Below, in pieces: positions 1-6,764 of a DNA stretch of 17,811 bases. Origin of the DNA: Gammaproteobacteria bacterium (GTDB taxonomy: Bacteria; Pseudomonadota; Gammaproteobacteria; Steroidobacterales; Steroidobacteraceae). Position 1 is the first letter of the stretch, and each line of letters begins with the position of its first letter. The notes beneath the pieces were generated by a model that worked only from the letters and a program-made list of their open reading frames with translations, had not been told where the DNA came from and did not search any database. Made by a program: the position numbers and the translations under genes. The stretch spans positions 1-17,811 of the forward strand of contig DAIDKA010000344.1 of NCBI GenBank assembly GCA_027451085.1, written 5' to 3'.

Positions 1-585
1 GCCGCGGATCTTGACGCCTCCGAAGCGGCGGTGCTGGCCTACGCCCGGGCACTGTCGCTGTGGCGGCTGCGGAACCGCTTCTGCGGCACCTGTGGCGCCG
101 CCATGCTCCCGGCCCGCGCCGGCCACGCCCTGGTCTGCACCGGCACTGCCGAGCGCCACGAGGTCTTCCCGCGCATTGATCCGGCCATCATCGTACTGGT
201 CACGGACGGCGAGCGTGCGCTGCTCGGCCGTCAACCGTCCTGGCCCCCGGGGCGCTATTCCACCATTGCCGGTTTCGTCGAACCCGGGGAGTCACTGGAG
301 GACGCGGTGGTGCGGGAGGTGCGCGAGGAGACTGGCGTGGCAGTCGCCGGCCTCCGCTACCACTCATCACAGCCGTGGCCGTTTCCCGCCTGCCTGATGC
401 TCGGCTTCCAGGCCACGGCGGGCGCGCAGACCCAGATCCGGCTGAACGGTGAACTGGAACAGGCCGCCTGGTTCAGCCGCGACGACCTCATCGGCGGACG
501 CATCCTGCTGCCGCCACCCCACGCCATCGCGTACCGGCTGATCTCGGCCTGGCTGCATACCGACCCTGCAGCACCCGCCGGGTGA
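1..585 (+). CDS. nudC: NADH pyrophosphatase NudC-type Nudix hydrolase, 3' part (5' end outside window)
   Basis: The reading frame is open from base 1, so the N-terminal part lies upstream and the GTG at 31 is probably not the true start. The family cleaves NAD(H) to NMN(H) and AMP and also removes NAD caps from RNA. Counting from base 1, a zinc-ribbon segment is seen at residues 28-46 (CGTC, then Cys46), followed by a complete Nudix box (GFVEPGE...REVREETG) and then the NudC hallmark SQPWPFP. The fourth zinc ligand expected near residue 49 is Thr, so the zinc site may be degenerate or use His53. The family's usual SQPWPFPxS reads SQPWPFPAC here. It ends 135 nt before argR and is probably a separate transcription unit. 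The family assignment is secure from the Nudix box plus SQPWPFP; catalytic competence is inferred. Confidence 0.9.
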   Translation, partial: AADLDASEAAVLAYARALSLWRLRNRFCGTCGAAMLPARAGHALVCTGTAERHEVFPRIDPAIIVLVTDGERALLGRQPSWPPGRYSTIAGFVEPGESLEDAVVREVREETGVAVAGLRYHSSQPWPFPACLMLGFQATAGAQTQIRLNGELEQAAWFSRDDLIGGRILLPPPHAIAYRLISAWLHTDPAAPAG

Positions 586-656
586 GGCTGATCCGCACCG
601 AGGCCGGCCAGGTGGGGCGGCGCGGACGTCGTCTACACACTGGACAAGTAGGCCGC

Positions 657-685
657 TTGCACTGCCATGCATTTTTATGCACAAT
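657..685 (+). promoter_or_regulatory. candidate sigma70 promoter of the arginine operon
   Basis: A weak -35-like TTGCAC (657-662) is followed after 17 nt by a -10-like CACAAT (680-685). The spacer and -10 are overlapped by ARG box 1, which suits repression by ArgR. The hexamers match consensus only partly (3 of 6 and 4 of 6), so the exact transcription start is uncertain. No other promoter-like sequence is evident between the nudC stop and argR. Confidence 0.4.
666..683 (+). promoter_or_regulatory. ARG box 1 (ArgR operator half)
   Basis: The 14-nt core at 668-681, TGCATTTTTATGCA, is a perfect inverted repeat (TGCAT, 4-nt spacer TTTT, ATGCA). It fits the ArgR operator pattern TGMATWWWWATKCA without mismatch. 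The given span is the core plus two flanking bases on each side, the usual 18-bp box. It lies immediately ahead of argR and overlaps the candidate -10, which implies arginine-dependent autorepression of the whole operon. Confidence 0.8.
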
Positions 686-686
686 A

Positions 687-704
687 AGCGAAAATTTATG
701 CATG
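687..704 (+). promoter_or_regulatory. ARG box 2 (ArgR operator half)
   Basis: The core at 689-702, CGAAAATTTATGCA, matches TGMATWWWWATKCA at 12 of 14 positions, with an intact right half-site. Its core starts exactly 21 nt after that of ARG box 1, giving two 18-bp boxes separated by 3 bp. This is the classic arrangement bound by one ArgR hexamer on arg operators. The phasing supports the call more than the individual match does. Confidence 0.7.
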
Positions 705-720
705 ATTGCCCCGACCCCGC

Positions 721-1173
721 ATGCTCCACGACACCCAGCAACTCGACCGACGCGACGCCATCCTGCGCATCCTGCGCGGCGACGTCGTGCGCAGGCAGGG
801 CGACCTGGTGCGCAAGCTGCAGCGGGAAGGCTTCGACGTAACCCAGTCCTCCATCAGCCGCGACCTGCGCGACCTGGGCGTGCTCAAGGCCAGCGGCCGC
901 TACGTTGCGCCCCCGGATGAAGTCGCACGCGCCAACGGGGACTTCGGCGCGCTGGCGCAGTTCGTGCGCCAGGTGCTCACCGCCGGCGACAGCCTCATCG
1001 TGATCAAAACCACGATCGGCGCAGCCGGCAGTGTCACGGTCGCCATCGACAAGGCCGAGTGGCCCGAGGTCGTCGGCACCATCTCCGGCGACGACACTAT
1101 TTTCATCGCAACCCGCAGCGAACGCGCCCAGGCCAGCCTGATCGCCCGTCTGCGCTCGACCTTCAAGGTTTAA
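721..1173 (+). CDS. argR: arginine repressor ArgR
   Basis: This 150-residue protein has the length and layout of ArgR/AhrC. An N-terminal winged helix-turn-helix is seen at about residues 8-60 (QSSISRDLRDLG as the recognition region). A C-terminal oligomerisation and arginine-binding domain carries the GDDTIF signature at residues 123-128, where the two Asp residues contact arginine in the family. The ATG at 721 is preferred over an in-frame TTG at 706 because it matches the usual N-terminus; neither has a good Shine-Dalgarno sequence, so the start is tentative. The recognition segment looks more like Gram-positive-type ArgR than the enteric QSKVSRMLTKFG form. The gene ends 3 nt before argG and follows two ARG boxes, so it should repress its own operon with arginine as co-repressor. 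Confidence 0.92.
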   Translation: MLHDTQQLDRRDAILRILRGDVVRRQGDLVRKLQREGFDVTQSSISRDLRDLGVLKASGRYVAPPDEVARANGDFGALAQFVRQVLTAGDSLIVIKTTIGAAGSVTVAIDKAEWPEVVGTISGDDTIFIATRSERAQASLIARLRSTFKV

Positions 1174-1176
1174 TCC

Positions 1177-2412
1177 ATGTCTACTGCTCCGGCCCAGGGC
1201 GCCAAGCCCATCGTTCTCGCATATTCCGGCGGCCTCGACACCTCGTTCCTGGTGCCGTGGCTTGCGGAAAACCACCAGCGCCCGATCATCACCGTGGTGG
1301 TGGACACCGGCGGCATCGACGCCAAGGCCGCCGCGACGCTGCAGCAGCGCGCCCTCGCGCTGGGCGCCGTCGAGCACCACATGGTCGATGCGCGTGCCGA
1401 TTACTTCGAGCAGGTGCTGCGCTTCCTGATCATGGGCAATGTGCGTCGCGGCAACCTGTACCCGCTGTCGGTGGGCGCCGAGCGCGTGATGCAGGCGCAG
1501 ACCATCGCCCGCATGGCGCGCAAGCTCGGCACCAACAGCATTGCCCATGGCTGCACCGCCGCCGGCAACGATCAGGTGCGCTTCGAGGTTGCGCTGCGCA
1601 CGCTGGCGCCTGAGCTCGAGATCATCGCCCCGGTGCGCGACAAGGCCTTCAAGCGCCAGGAGGAGCTGGCCTACCTGGAAGCGCGCAACCTGCCGGTGCC
1701 GCCATACGGCGCCGCCTACTCCACCAACCGCGGGCTGTGGGGCGTTTCCATCGGCGGCAAGGAAACCCTCACCTCCCGGGGCAGCATCCCGGATGAGGCC
1801 TGGGTGCTGTCGCGGAACGCATTCACCAACCCCGCCGCACCCGAGCACCACACCGTGCGCTTCGAGCAGGGCCGGCCGGCCGGCCTGGATGGCAAAAAAC
1901 TCGACCCGGTGGCCGTGATCGAACAGCTGGAGGCCATCGGCGCACGCTTCGGCATCGGCCGCGGCATCCACCTGGGCGACACCATCATCGGCACCAAGGG
2001 CCGCGTGGCGTTCGAGGCTCCTGCCGCCGACATCCTGCTGAACACCCACCGCGAGCTGGAAAAGCTGGTGCTGACCCCGCGCCAGCAGCGCATCAAGGAA
2101 AGCGTGGCGCAGCCCTACGGCGACCTCGTGCACGAGGGCCAGCTGCTGGACCCGGTGTGCCGCGACATCGAAGCGCTGATGCTGTCCTCCCAGGCCCGCG
2201 TCACGGGCGAGGTGCACTTCCTGCTGCGTCCGGGCAGCCTGTTCATCGAGGGCGTGGAGTCGCCGTACTCGCTGATGGCCGCCTCCAAGGGCGTCTATGG
2301 CGAGGCTGCCGGGGAGTGGACCGCCACCGATGCGCTCGGGTTCTCCAAGATCGTATCCCTGACCGGTGTGTTCTACACCCGCGCCGGCGAACTCGCGCAG
2401 AAGGACCGTTGA
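1177..2412 (+). CDS. argG: argininosuccinate synthase
   Basis: ArgG condenses citrulline and aspartate using ATP (to AMP and PPi) to give argininosuccinate, the penultimate step of arginine synthesis. The 411-residue product has the N-type ATP pyrophosphatase PP-loop SGGLDT at residues 17-22. It also has the conserved family segments YSTNRGLWG and a C-terminal region ending near SLTGVFYTRAG. Length is normal for the roughly 400-residue bacterial form. The ATG is 3 nt after the argR stop, and the stop is 2 nt before the next gene, so translational coupling is likely. In a pathway using acylated citrulline, the acyl group must be removed before this step. Confidence 0.96.
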   Translation: MSTAPAQGAKPIVLAYSGGLDTSFLVPWLAENHQRPIITVVVDTGGIDAKAAATLQQRALALGAVEHHMVDARADYFEQVLRFLIMGNVRRGNLYPLSVGAERVMQAQTIARMARKLGTNSIAHGCTAAGNDQVRFEVALRTLAPELEIIAPVRDKAFKRQEELAYLEARNLPVPPYGAAYSTNRGLWGVSIGGKETLTSRGSIPDEAWVLSRNAFTNPAAPEHHTVRFEQGRPAGLDGKKLDPVAVIEQLEAIGARFGIGRGIHLGDTIIGTKGRVAFEAPAADILLNTHRELEKLVLTPRQQRIKESVAQPYGDLVHEGQLLDPVCRDIEALMLSSQARVTGEVHFLLRPGSLFIEGVESPYSLMAASKGVYGEAAGEWTATDALGFSKIVSLTGVFYTRAGELAQKDR

Positions 2413-2414
2413 AC

Positions 2415-3500
2415 ATGAGAAGCGTGGTCGTCGACAAGATCGCCTCCATCACCCAGGCCTGCAACCTGGCGCGCGAGGTGCGCATCACCGCGGACATCCC
2501 CGCCGAGGAGGGCGTGGTGGTGGTCGTGGAAATCCTGACCAACAAGTCGACCTACAACACGCTGGAACTCACCAGCGGCCGCATGGCCAAGGTGGGCAAG
2601 GGCGACGTGGTGGTCGGCGCGCTGGGCCACCGCAACGCGCTGTTCGGCTACTCCGGGCACATCCCGGCGAGCGTCAAGCCCGGCGATGTCATCCAGATGC
2701 TGAACATCGGCGGCGTGCTGGGTGTGTGCGATTCGGCCAATCCCGACAAGGGCCGGCCGTTCGACTGCCGGGTGCTTGGCGGCGTGCTCACCTTCCCATA
2801 CCTGGCCGAACGCATCGGCGTGCCGGCGCGGGTCGGCTTCCACAAGCTCGACCTGGCGGCACCCCTCAACGCACGCGGTGTCCCGGTGGTGGCCCTGGCC
2901 GGCACCTGCATGGAAGCCGGCAAGACCGCGGCCGCCAGCGCCATCATCAGCCGCATGCGTCACCGGGGCCTGACCATCGACGCCTTCAAGGCCACCGGTG
3001 TTTCCCTGCGCCGCGACATCCTGGCGTTCGAGGACGCCGGTGCGCGCAACTCCGCCATCTTCACGGACCACGGCATCGTCACCACCACCCGCGTCAACGG
3101 CCCGGCGTTGACGCGCACCATGATCACGCAGCTGTCAGAAAAGAAGCCTGACGTCATCGTGTTCGAACTGGGCGACGGCCTGCTGGGCACCTATGGCGTC
3201 GATGCCATCCTGAACTGCCCCGACATCCGCGCCGCGCTGACCGGCGTGGTGCTGTCGGCCAACGACCCGGTGGCGGCCTGGGGTGGCGTCAAGCTGCTGC
3301 GCGAGCGCTTCAGCGTCGAGCCCTGCGCCGTGACCGGACCTGCCACGGACAACAAGGCCGGCGTGGGAATCATCGAGGAGCAGACCCAGGTGGTCGGGTT
3401 CAACGCGATGAGCAACGGCGCAGCGCTGGGCGACCACATCATCCAGACGCTGAAGCTGCCGGCGCGAACCCCGCGCGAATCCGACGGAGATGAGGCATGA
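2415..3500 (+). CDS. uncharacterised BioD/DUF1611-like P-loop NTPase embedded in the arginine operon
   Basis: I do not recognise this 361-residue protein as any known arginine enzyme. The first 150 residues are rich in beta-strand-like Val/Gly segments (for example GDVVVGALGHRNALFGYSG and a GDVIQMLNIGGVLG stretch), suggesting a small barrel domain. From about residue 155 there is a nucleotide-binding domain with a P-loop GTCMEAGKT at residues 163-171. Its spacing equals that of dethiobiotin synthetase (GTxxxxGKT), and a later VFELGDGLLG recalls the acidic Walker-B-like strand of BioD/DUF1611 proteins. There is no signal peptide or membrane segment, so it should be cytoplasmic. It begins 2 nt after argG and overlaps argC by 4 nt, so it is co-translated with the pathway. 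It may supply a missing acylation or deacylation step, activate a substrate, or regulate; this is inference only. The ATG at 2415 is chosen for operon spacing; the frame stays open upstream inside argG. Confidence 0.85.
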   Translation: MRSVVVDKIASITQACNLAREVRITADIPAEEGVVVVVEILTNKSTYNTLELTSGRMAKVGKGDVVVGALGHRNALFGYSGHIPASVKPGDVIQMLNIGGVLGVCDSANPDKGRPFDCRVLGGVLTFPYLAERIGVPARVGFHKLDLAAPLNARGVPVVALAGTCMEAGKTAAASAIISRMRHRGLTIDAFKATGVSLRRDILAFEDAGARNSAIFTDHGIVTTTRVNGPALTRTMITQLSEKKPDVIVFELGDGLLGTYGVDAILNCPDIRAALTGVVLSANDPVAAWGGVKLLRERFSVEPCAVTGPATDNKAGVGIIEEQTQVVGFNAMSNGAALGDHIIQTLKLPARTPRESDGDEA

Positions 3501-4576
3501 CGCTGGCCGCCTCCAGCGAGGGCACGATCCCGGCCCTGGTCCTGGGCGGCAGTGGCTATGTCGCCGGCGAACTGCTGCGTCTGCTCGCGGCGCATCCCCG
3601 GTTCAGACTCGCCGGCATCATGTCCGACAGCCAGCCGGGTGAGGCTTTGCACAAGGCATTCCCGCATCTCGCCTGCGCCTACCCGCAGACGAATTTCATC
3701 CCCCAGCAGCAGCTGCAGCGCCTGGTGTGCGAACTGCCGCGCGCGGCGCTGTTCTGCGCCGCGCCCCACGGGGCCGCCGCCGCGCTGGTGGACTCACTGC
3801 TCACGGCAGCGGACAAGGCCGGCACCCACCCCAGCGTGGTCGACATCTCCGCCGACTACCGTTACGCCAATGCAGCGGCCTACCAGGCCGTGTACAAGCA
3901 TGAGCACGGTGCGCCCGGCCGGCTGCCGCAGTTCACCTGCGCGGTACCCGAGCACCTGGCGCAGTCGCGGACGCCGCACATCGCCCATCCCGGCTGCTTT
4001 GCCACGGCCATCCTGCTGGCAAGCGTGCCGCTGCTGCAGCTGGGGCTGGTGTCACCTACGCTTTTCGTGAGCGGTGTGACCGGCAGCACCGGCTCGGGGC
4101 GCAAGCCCGTGGAAGGCACGCACCATCCGCTGCGCAACAGCGACCTGTACGCCTACAACGCCCTGGCGCACCGCCACGCGCCCGAAGTCGCAGCGCTGGC
4201 GCTGGCCGCCTCGGGGGTGCAGGCTGATTTCGCCTTCGTGCCGCACTCCGGCCCCTTCGCCCGGGGCATCCACGTCACCGTGCAGGGCCAGCTTGCCAGG
4301 GCCGTGGACACCGGGCAGGCGCTGCAGGCGCTCAAGGACTTCTATGCCCACGCGCCCTTCGTGCGGGTGTCCGAGTCCGCGCCGCGCATGAAACAGGTGG
4401 CCACCAGCAACTACGCGCATCTGTCCGCAGCCGCCAATGGTCGCACCATCGCCGTCATGTGTGTCATCGACAACCTGACCAAGGGCGCCGCCGGTGGCGC
4501 TGTGCAATGGATGAACCGGCTGTTCAACCTGCCCGAGACCACGGGCCTCACCGCGCCAGCCCCTGGCTGGACCTGA
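3497..4576 (+). CDS. argC: N-acyl-gamma-glutamyl-phosphate reductase ArgC
   Basis: ArgC reduces N-acyl-glutamyl phosphate to the semialdehyde with NADPH. The 359-residue product has an N-terminal Rossmann motif GGSGYVAGEL at residues 17-26. The active-site segment HPGCFATA has catalytic Cys167. A conserved GVTGSTGSGRKP follows, and the C-terminal sequence NLTKGAAGGAVQ is typical of ArgC. The start overlaps the upstream stop as ATGA and has a GGAG-type ribosome site (GGAGATGAGG) just upstream. Given the transcarbamylase type, the acyl group may be succinyl rather than acetyl; ArgC itself does not reveal this by eye. Confidence 0.95.
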   Translation: MTLAASSEGTIPALVLGGSGYVAGELLRLLAAHPRFRLAGIMSDSQPGEALHKAFPHLACAYPQTNFIPQQQLQRLVCELPRAALFCAAPHGAAAALVDSLLTAADKAGTHPSVVDISADYRYANAAAYQAVYKHEHGAPGRLPQFTCAVPEHLAQSRTPHIAHPGCFATAILLASVPLLQLGLVSPTLFVSGVTGSTGSGRKPVEGTHHPLRNSDLYAYNALAHRHAPEVAALALAASGVQADFAFVPHSGPFARGIHVTVQGQLARAVDTGQALQALKDFYAHAPFVRVSESAPRMKQVATSNYAHLSAAANGRTIAVMCVIDNLTKGAAGGAVQWMNRLFNLPETTGLTAPAPGWT

Positions 4577-4593
4577 AACAAGAACCTGATTGC

Positions 4594-5760
4594 ATGAACG
4601 CCAAAGTCGCAAGCACCGCCATTCCCGATCACCTGGCCCGGGTCTTTGCCCAATACCCCCTGCCCGTGGAACGCGCGGAAGGGGTCTGGCTGTACACCCG
4701 TGACGGCCGCAAGGTGCTCGACCTGTACGGCGGCCATGCCGTTGCCGCGCTGGGCTACGGTCATCCGGGCTGGACCCGCGCTGTGACCGAGCAGGCCCGT
4801 GCCTGCCAGTTCCAGACCAATGCCGTGCCCATGGACGTGCGGCTGCGCGCAGCAAACCGCCTGGTGCGCTTCGCGGGCCTGGGGCTCGATACGGTGTTCT
4901 TCGTCAACAGCGGCGCCGAAGCCAACGAGAACGCCCTGAAGATGGCGTTCCGCCTGCAGCCTGGCCGGACGCAGGTGGTGGCGCTGGAACACAGCTTCCA
5001 CGGCCGCACGGCCGCCGCCGCGGCCGTCACCTGGGGCGCCGCAAAAAAATGGTACGGCTTCCCGCGCGCGCCGTTCGATGTGGCCTTCATGTCACGCAGC
5101 GATCCTGGCGCGATTGCAACGCATGTGACCGAACAGACCGCGGCGGTGATCGTCGAGCCCGTGCAGGGCCTGGGCGGCGCCTATGATCTGGGCAATGAAT
5201 ACCTCGAGGTGCTGCGCCGGCGCTGCGATGAAACCGGCGCCGTGCTGATCTTCGACGAGGTGCAGTGCGGCGTCGGCCGCACCGGCCGGCCGTTTGCCGC
5301 CAATCTCCACGGCGTCACACCGGACATGATCACCACCGCCAAGGCGCTGGGCAACGGCTATCCCTGCTCGGCGCTGCTGATGTCGGACACGACCGCAGCG
5401 GCGCTGGCCATGGACGCCCTGGGCACCACCTTCGGCGCCGGCCCCCTCGCCTGCGCCGCCATCGAGGCGACGATCGAAGCCATCGAGTCCGAGCAGCTGC
5501 TGGAGCGGGTGCGGCGCGTCGGCGCCTACGTGCGCCGCACCTGCATCGTCGGCCCGGTGCAGGGCCACCAGGGCGCGGGACACCTCACCGGCCTGCGCAC
5601 CAGCCGCCCCGCCAAGGACGTGCAGCGTGAACTGCTCGAACGCAACATCCTCGCCGGCACCAGCAGCGACCCCAACGTGCTGCGGCTGCTGGCGCCGTTC
5701 ATCCTGCTGGAGGAGCATGTCGACCTGCTGCGTGCCGCCCTGGCGGAGCTGGCGGCATGA
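4594..5760 (+). CDS. argD: N-acylornithine aminotransferase ArgD (PLP-dependent)
   Basis: This class-III aminotransferase converts the N-acyl-glutamate semialdehyde to N-acylornithine using glutamate. In the 388-residue product, FVNSGAEANENALK forms the phosphate-binding region. EPVQGLGG and FDEVQCGVGRTG contain the conserved Glu and the cofactor-contacting Asp, and Lys250 in TTAKALGNGYP is the Schiff-base lysine. The ATG at 4594 lies 17 nt after the argC stop, and the frame's upstream extension is argC shadow. The stop overlaps argF' by 4 nt (ATGA). Members of this family often accept both acetyl- and succinyl-ornithine, so it suits either route. Some ArgD enzymes also act as DapC in lysine synthesis. 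Confidence 0.94.
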   Translation: MNAKVASTAIPDHLARVFAQYPLPVERAEGVWLYTRDGRKVLDLYGGHAVAALGYGHPGWTRAVTEQARACQFQTNAVPMDVRLRAANRLVRFAGLGLDTVFFVNSGAEANENALKMAFRLQPGRTQVVALEHSFHGRTAAAAAVTWGAAKKWYGFPRAPFDVAFMSRSDPGAIATHVTEQTAAVIVEPVQGLGGAYDLGNEYLEVLRRRCDETGAVLIFDEVQCGVGRTGRPFAANLHGVTPDMITTAKALGNGYPCSALLMSDTTAAALAMDALGTTFGAGPLACAAIEATIEAIESEQLLERVRRVGAYVRRTCIVGPVQGHQGAGHLTGLRTSRPAKDVQRELLERNILAGTSSDPNVLRLLAPFILLEEHVDLLRAALAELAA

Positions 5761-6764
5761 AACGCTTCTGTGACCTCGCCGACTTTTCGCGTGAGGAAGT
5801 CGTGGACCTGCTGCAGCTCGCGCAGCGGCTGGTGCAACACCCGGAGCCGCAGGCGCTGGCCGGCAAGGTCCTGGGGCTGCTGTTCTTCAACAACTCGCTG
5901 CGCACGCTTGCCTCCATGCAGGCCGGCATGTCGAAGCTCGGTGGCAGCTCGTTCGTCATCACCCCGGGCAACGGCACCTACCGGATGGAAACCCGCCTGG
6001 GCGTTGCGATGGACGGCGACGCCGCCGAACACATCCGCGAGGGCCTGCCGGTCATGAGCTCGTTCTGCGATGTCATGGGCATCCGCGCCTTTGCCGATGG
6101 CAGGAACCTGGACGCGGACATCAACGAGACCGCCTTCAACGCCATGGCGGAGCTGGTGGCCGACAAACCCCTGATCAACCTGGAATCGGCGATGAGCCAT
6201 CCCTGCCAGGCGCTGGCCGACTGGAAGACCATGGACGACATCGGCGTGCCGCGCACCGGCAGGTTCGTGCTGTCCTGGGTATGGCATCCACGCGCACTGC
6301 CGCTGGCAGTGCCCTCGACGGCGCTGCACATGGCGGCCCAGCGCGGCATGGACGTGGTGGTGCTGCGCCCCGAGGGCTTCGCACTGCCCGCGCCGCTGAT
6401 GGACAAGGCGCGCCGCGCCGCCGCGGCCTCCGGCGGCCGGGTCAGTGAGACCAGCGACCGTCGCGAGGCATTGCAGGGCGCGCAGGTCATTTACGCCAAG
6501 GAGTGGGGCGCCACCGCCGCCTACGGCGATGCGCAGGCGGATGCCGCGCTGCGCGCCAGCCTCTCGCACTGGTGCGTGCGCAACGACTGGTTCGACCACA
6601 CCGATCCCGCGTGCCGGCTGATGCACTGCCTGCCGGTACGCCGCAACACCGCGATCGCCGACGAGGTGCTCGACGGTCCGCGCAGCGTGGTGCTGCGCGA
6701 AGCCCACAACCGCCTGATCGTACAGATGGCGGTCCTCCACCGTATGCTCAAGGAAGCACGCTGA
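5757..6764 (+). CDS. argF': N-succinylornithine/N-acetylornithine transcarbamylase (predicted succinyl type)
   Basis: This 335-residue transcarbamylase belongs to the acetyl-/succinyl-ornithine branch, not to classical ArgF. Branch features include FFNNSLRT (44-50 region), MDGDAAEHI at 85-93, WVWHPRALP, HPCQ and HCLPVRRN at 290-297. The residue that distinguishes the two specificities (Glu92 in Xanthomonas campestris acetylornithine transcarbamylase, Pro90 in Bacteroides fragilis succinylornithine transcarbamylase) is Ala90 here. Published work reported that replacing Glu92 with Ala, Ser, Pro or Val turns the acetyl enzyme into a succinyl enzyme, so succinylornithine is the predicted substrate. 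The carbamoyl-phosphate motif, usually S-x-R-T-R, reads SLRTL (Leu51). The gene overlaps argD by 4 nt and argB by 1 nt. It would make N-succinylcitrulline from N-succinylornithine and carbamoyl phosphate. Confidence 0.9.
   Translation: MKRFCDLADFSREEVVDLLQLAQRLVQHPEPQALAGKVLGLLFFNNSLRTLASMQAGMSKLGGSSFVITPGNGTYRMETRLGVAMDGDAAEHIREGLPVMSSFCDVMGIRAFADGRNLDADINETAFNAMAELVADKPLINLESAMSHPCQALADWKTMDDIGVPRTGRFVLSWVWHPRALPLAVPSTALHMAAQRGMDVVVLRPEGFALPAPLMDKARRAAAASGGRVSETSDRREALQGAQVIYAKEWGATAAYGDAQADAALRASLSHWCVRNDWFDHTDPACRLMHCLPVRRNTAIADEVLDGPRSVVLREAHNRLIVQMAVLHRMLKEAR

Noticed and set aside
367..2217. 616-codon open frame on the minus strand across nudC, argR and argG
   Set aside because: It is a shadow of GC-rich genes on the other strand; its composition (His, Ala, Gly, Gln rich) matches no family, while the plus strand carries clear enzyme motifs.
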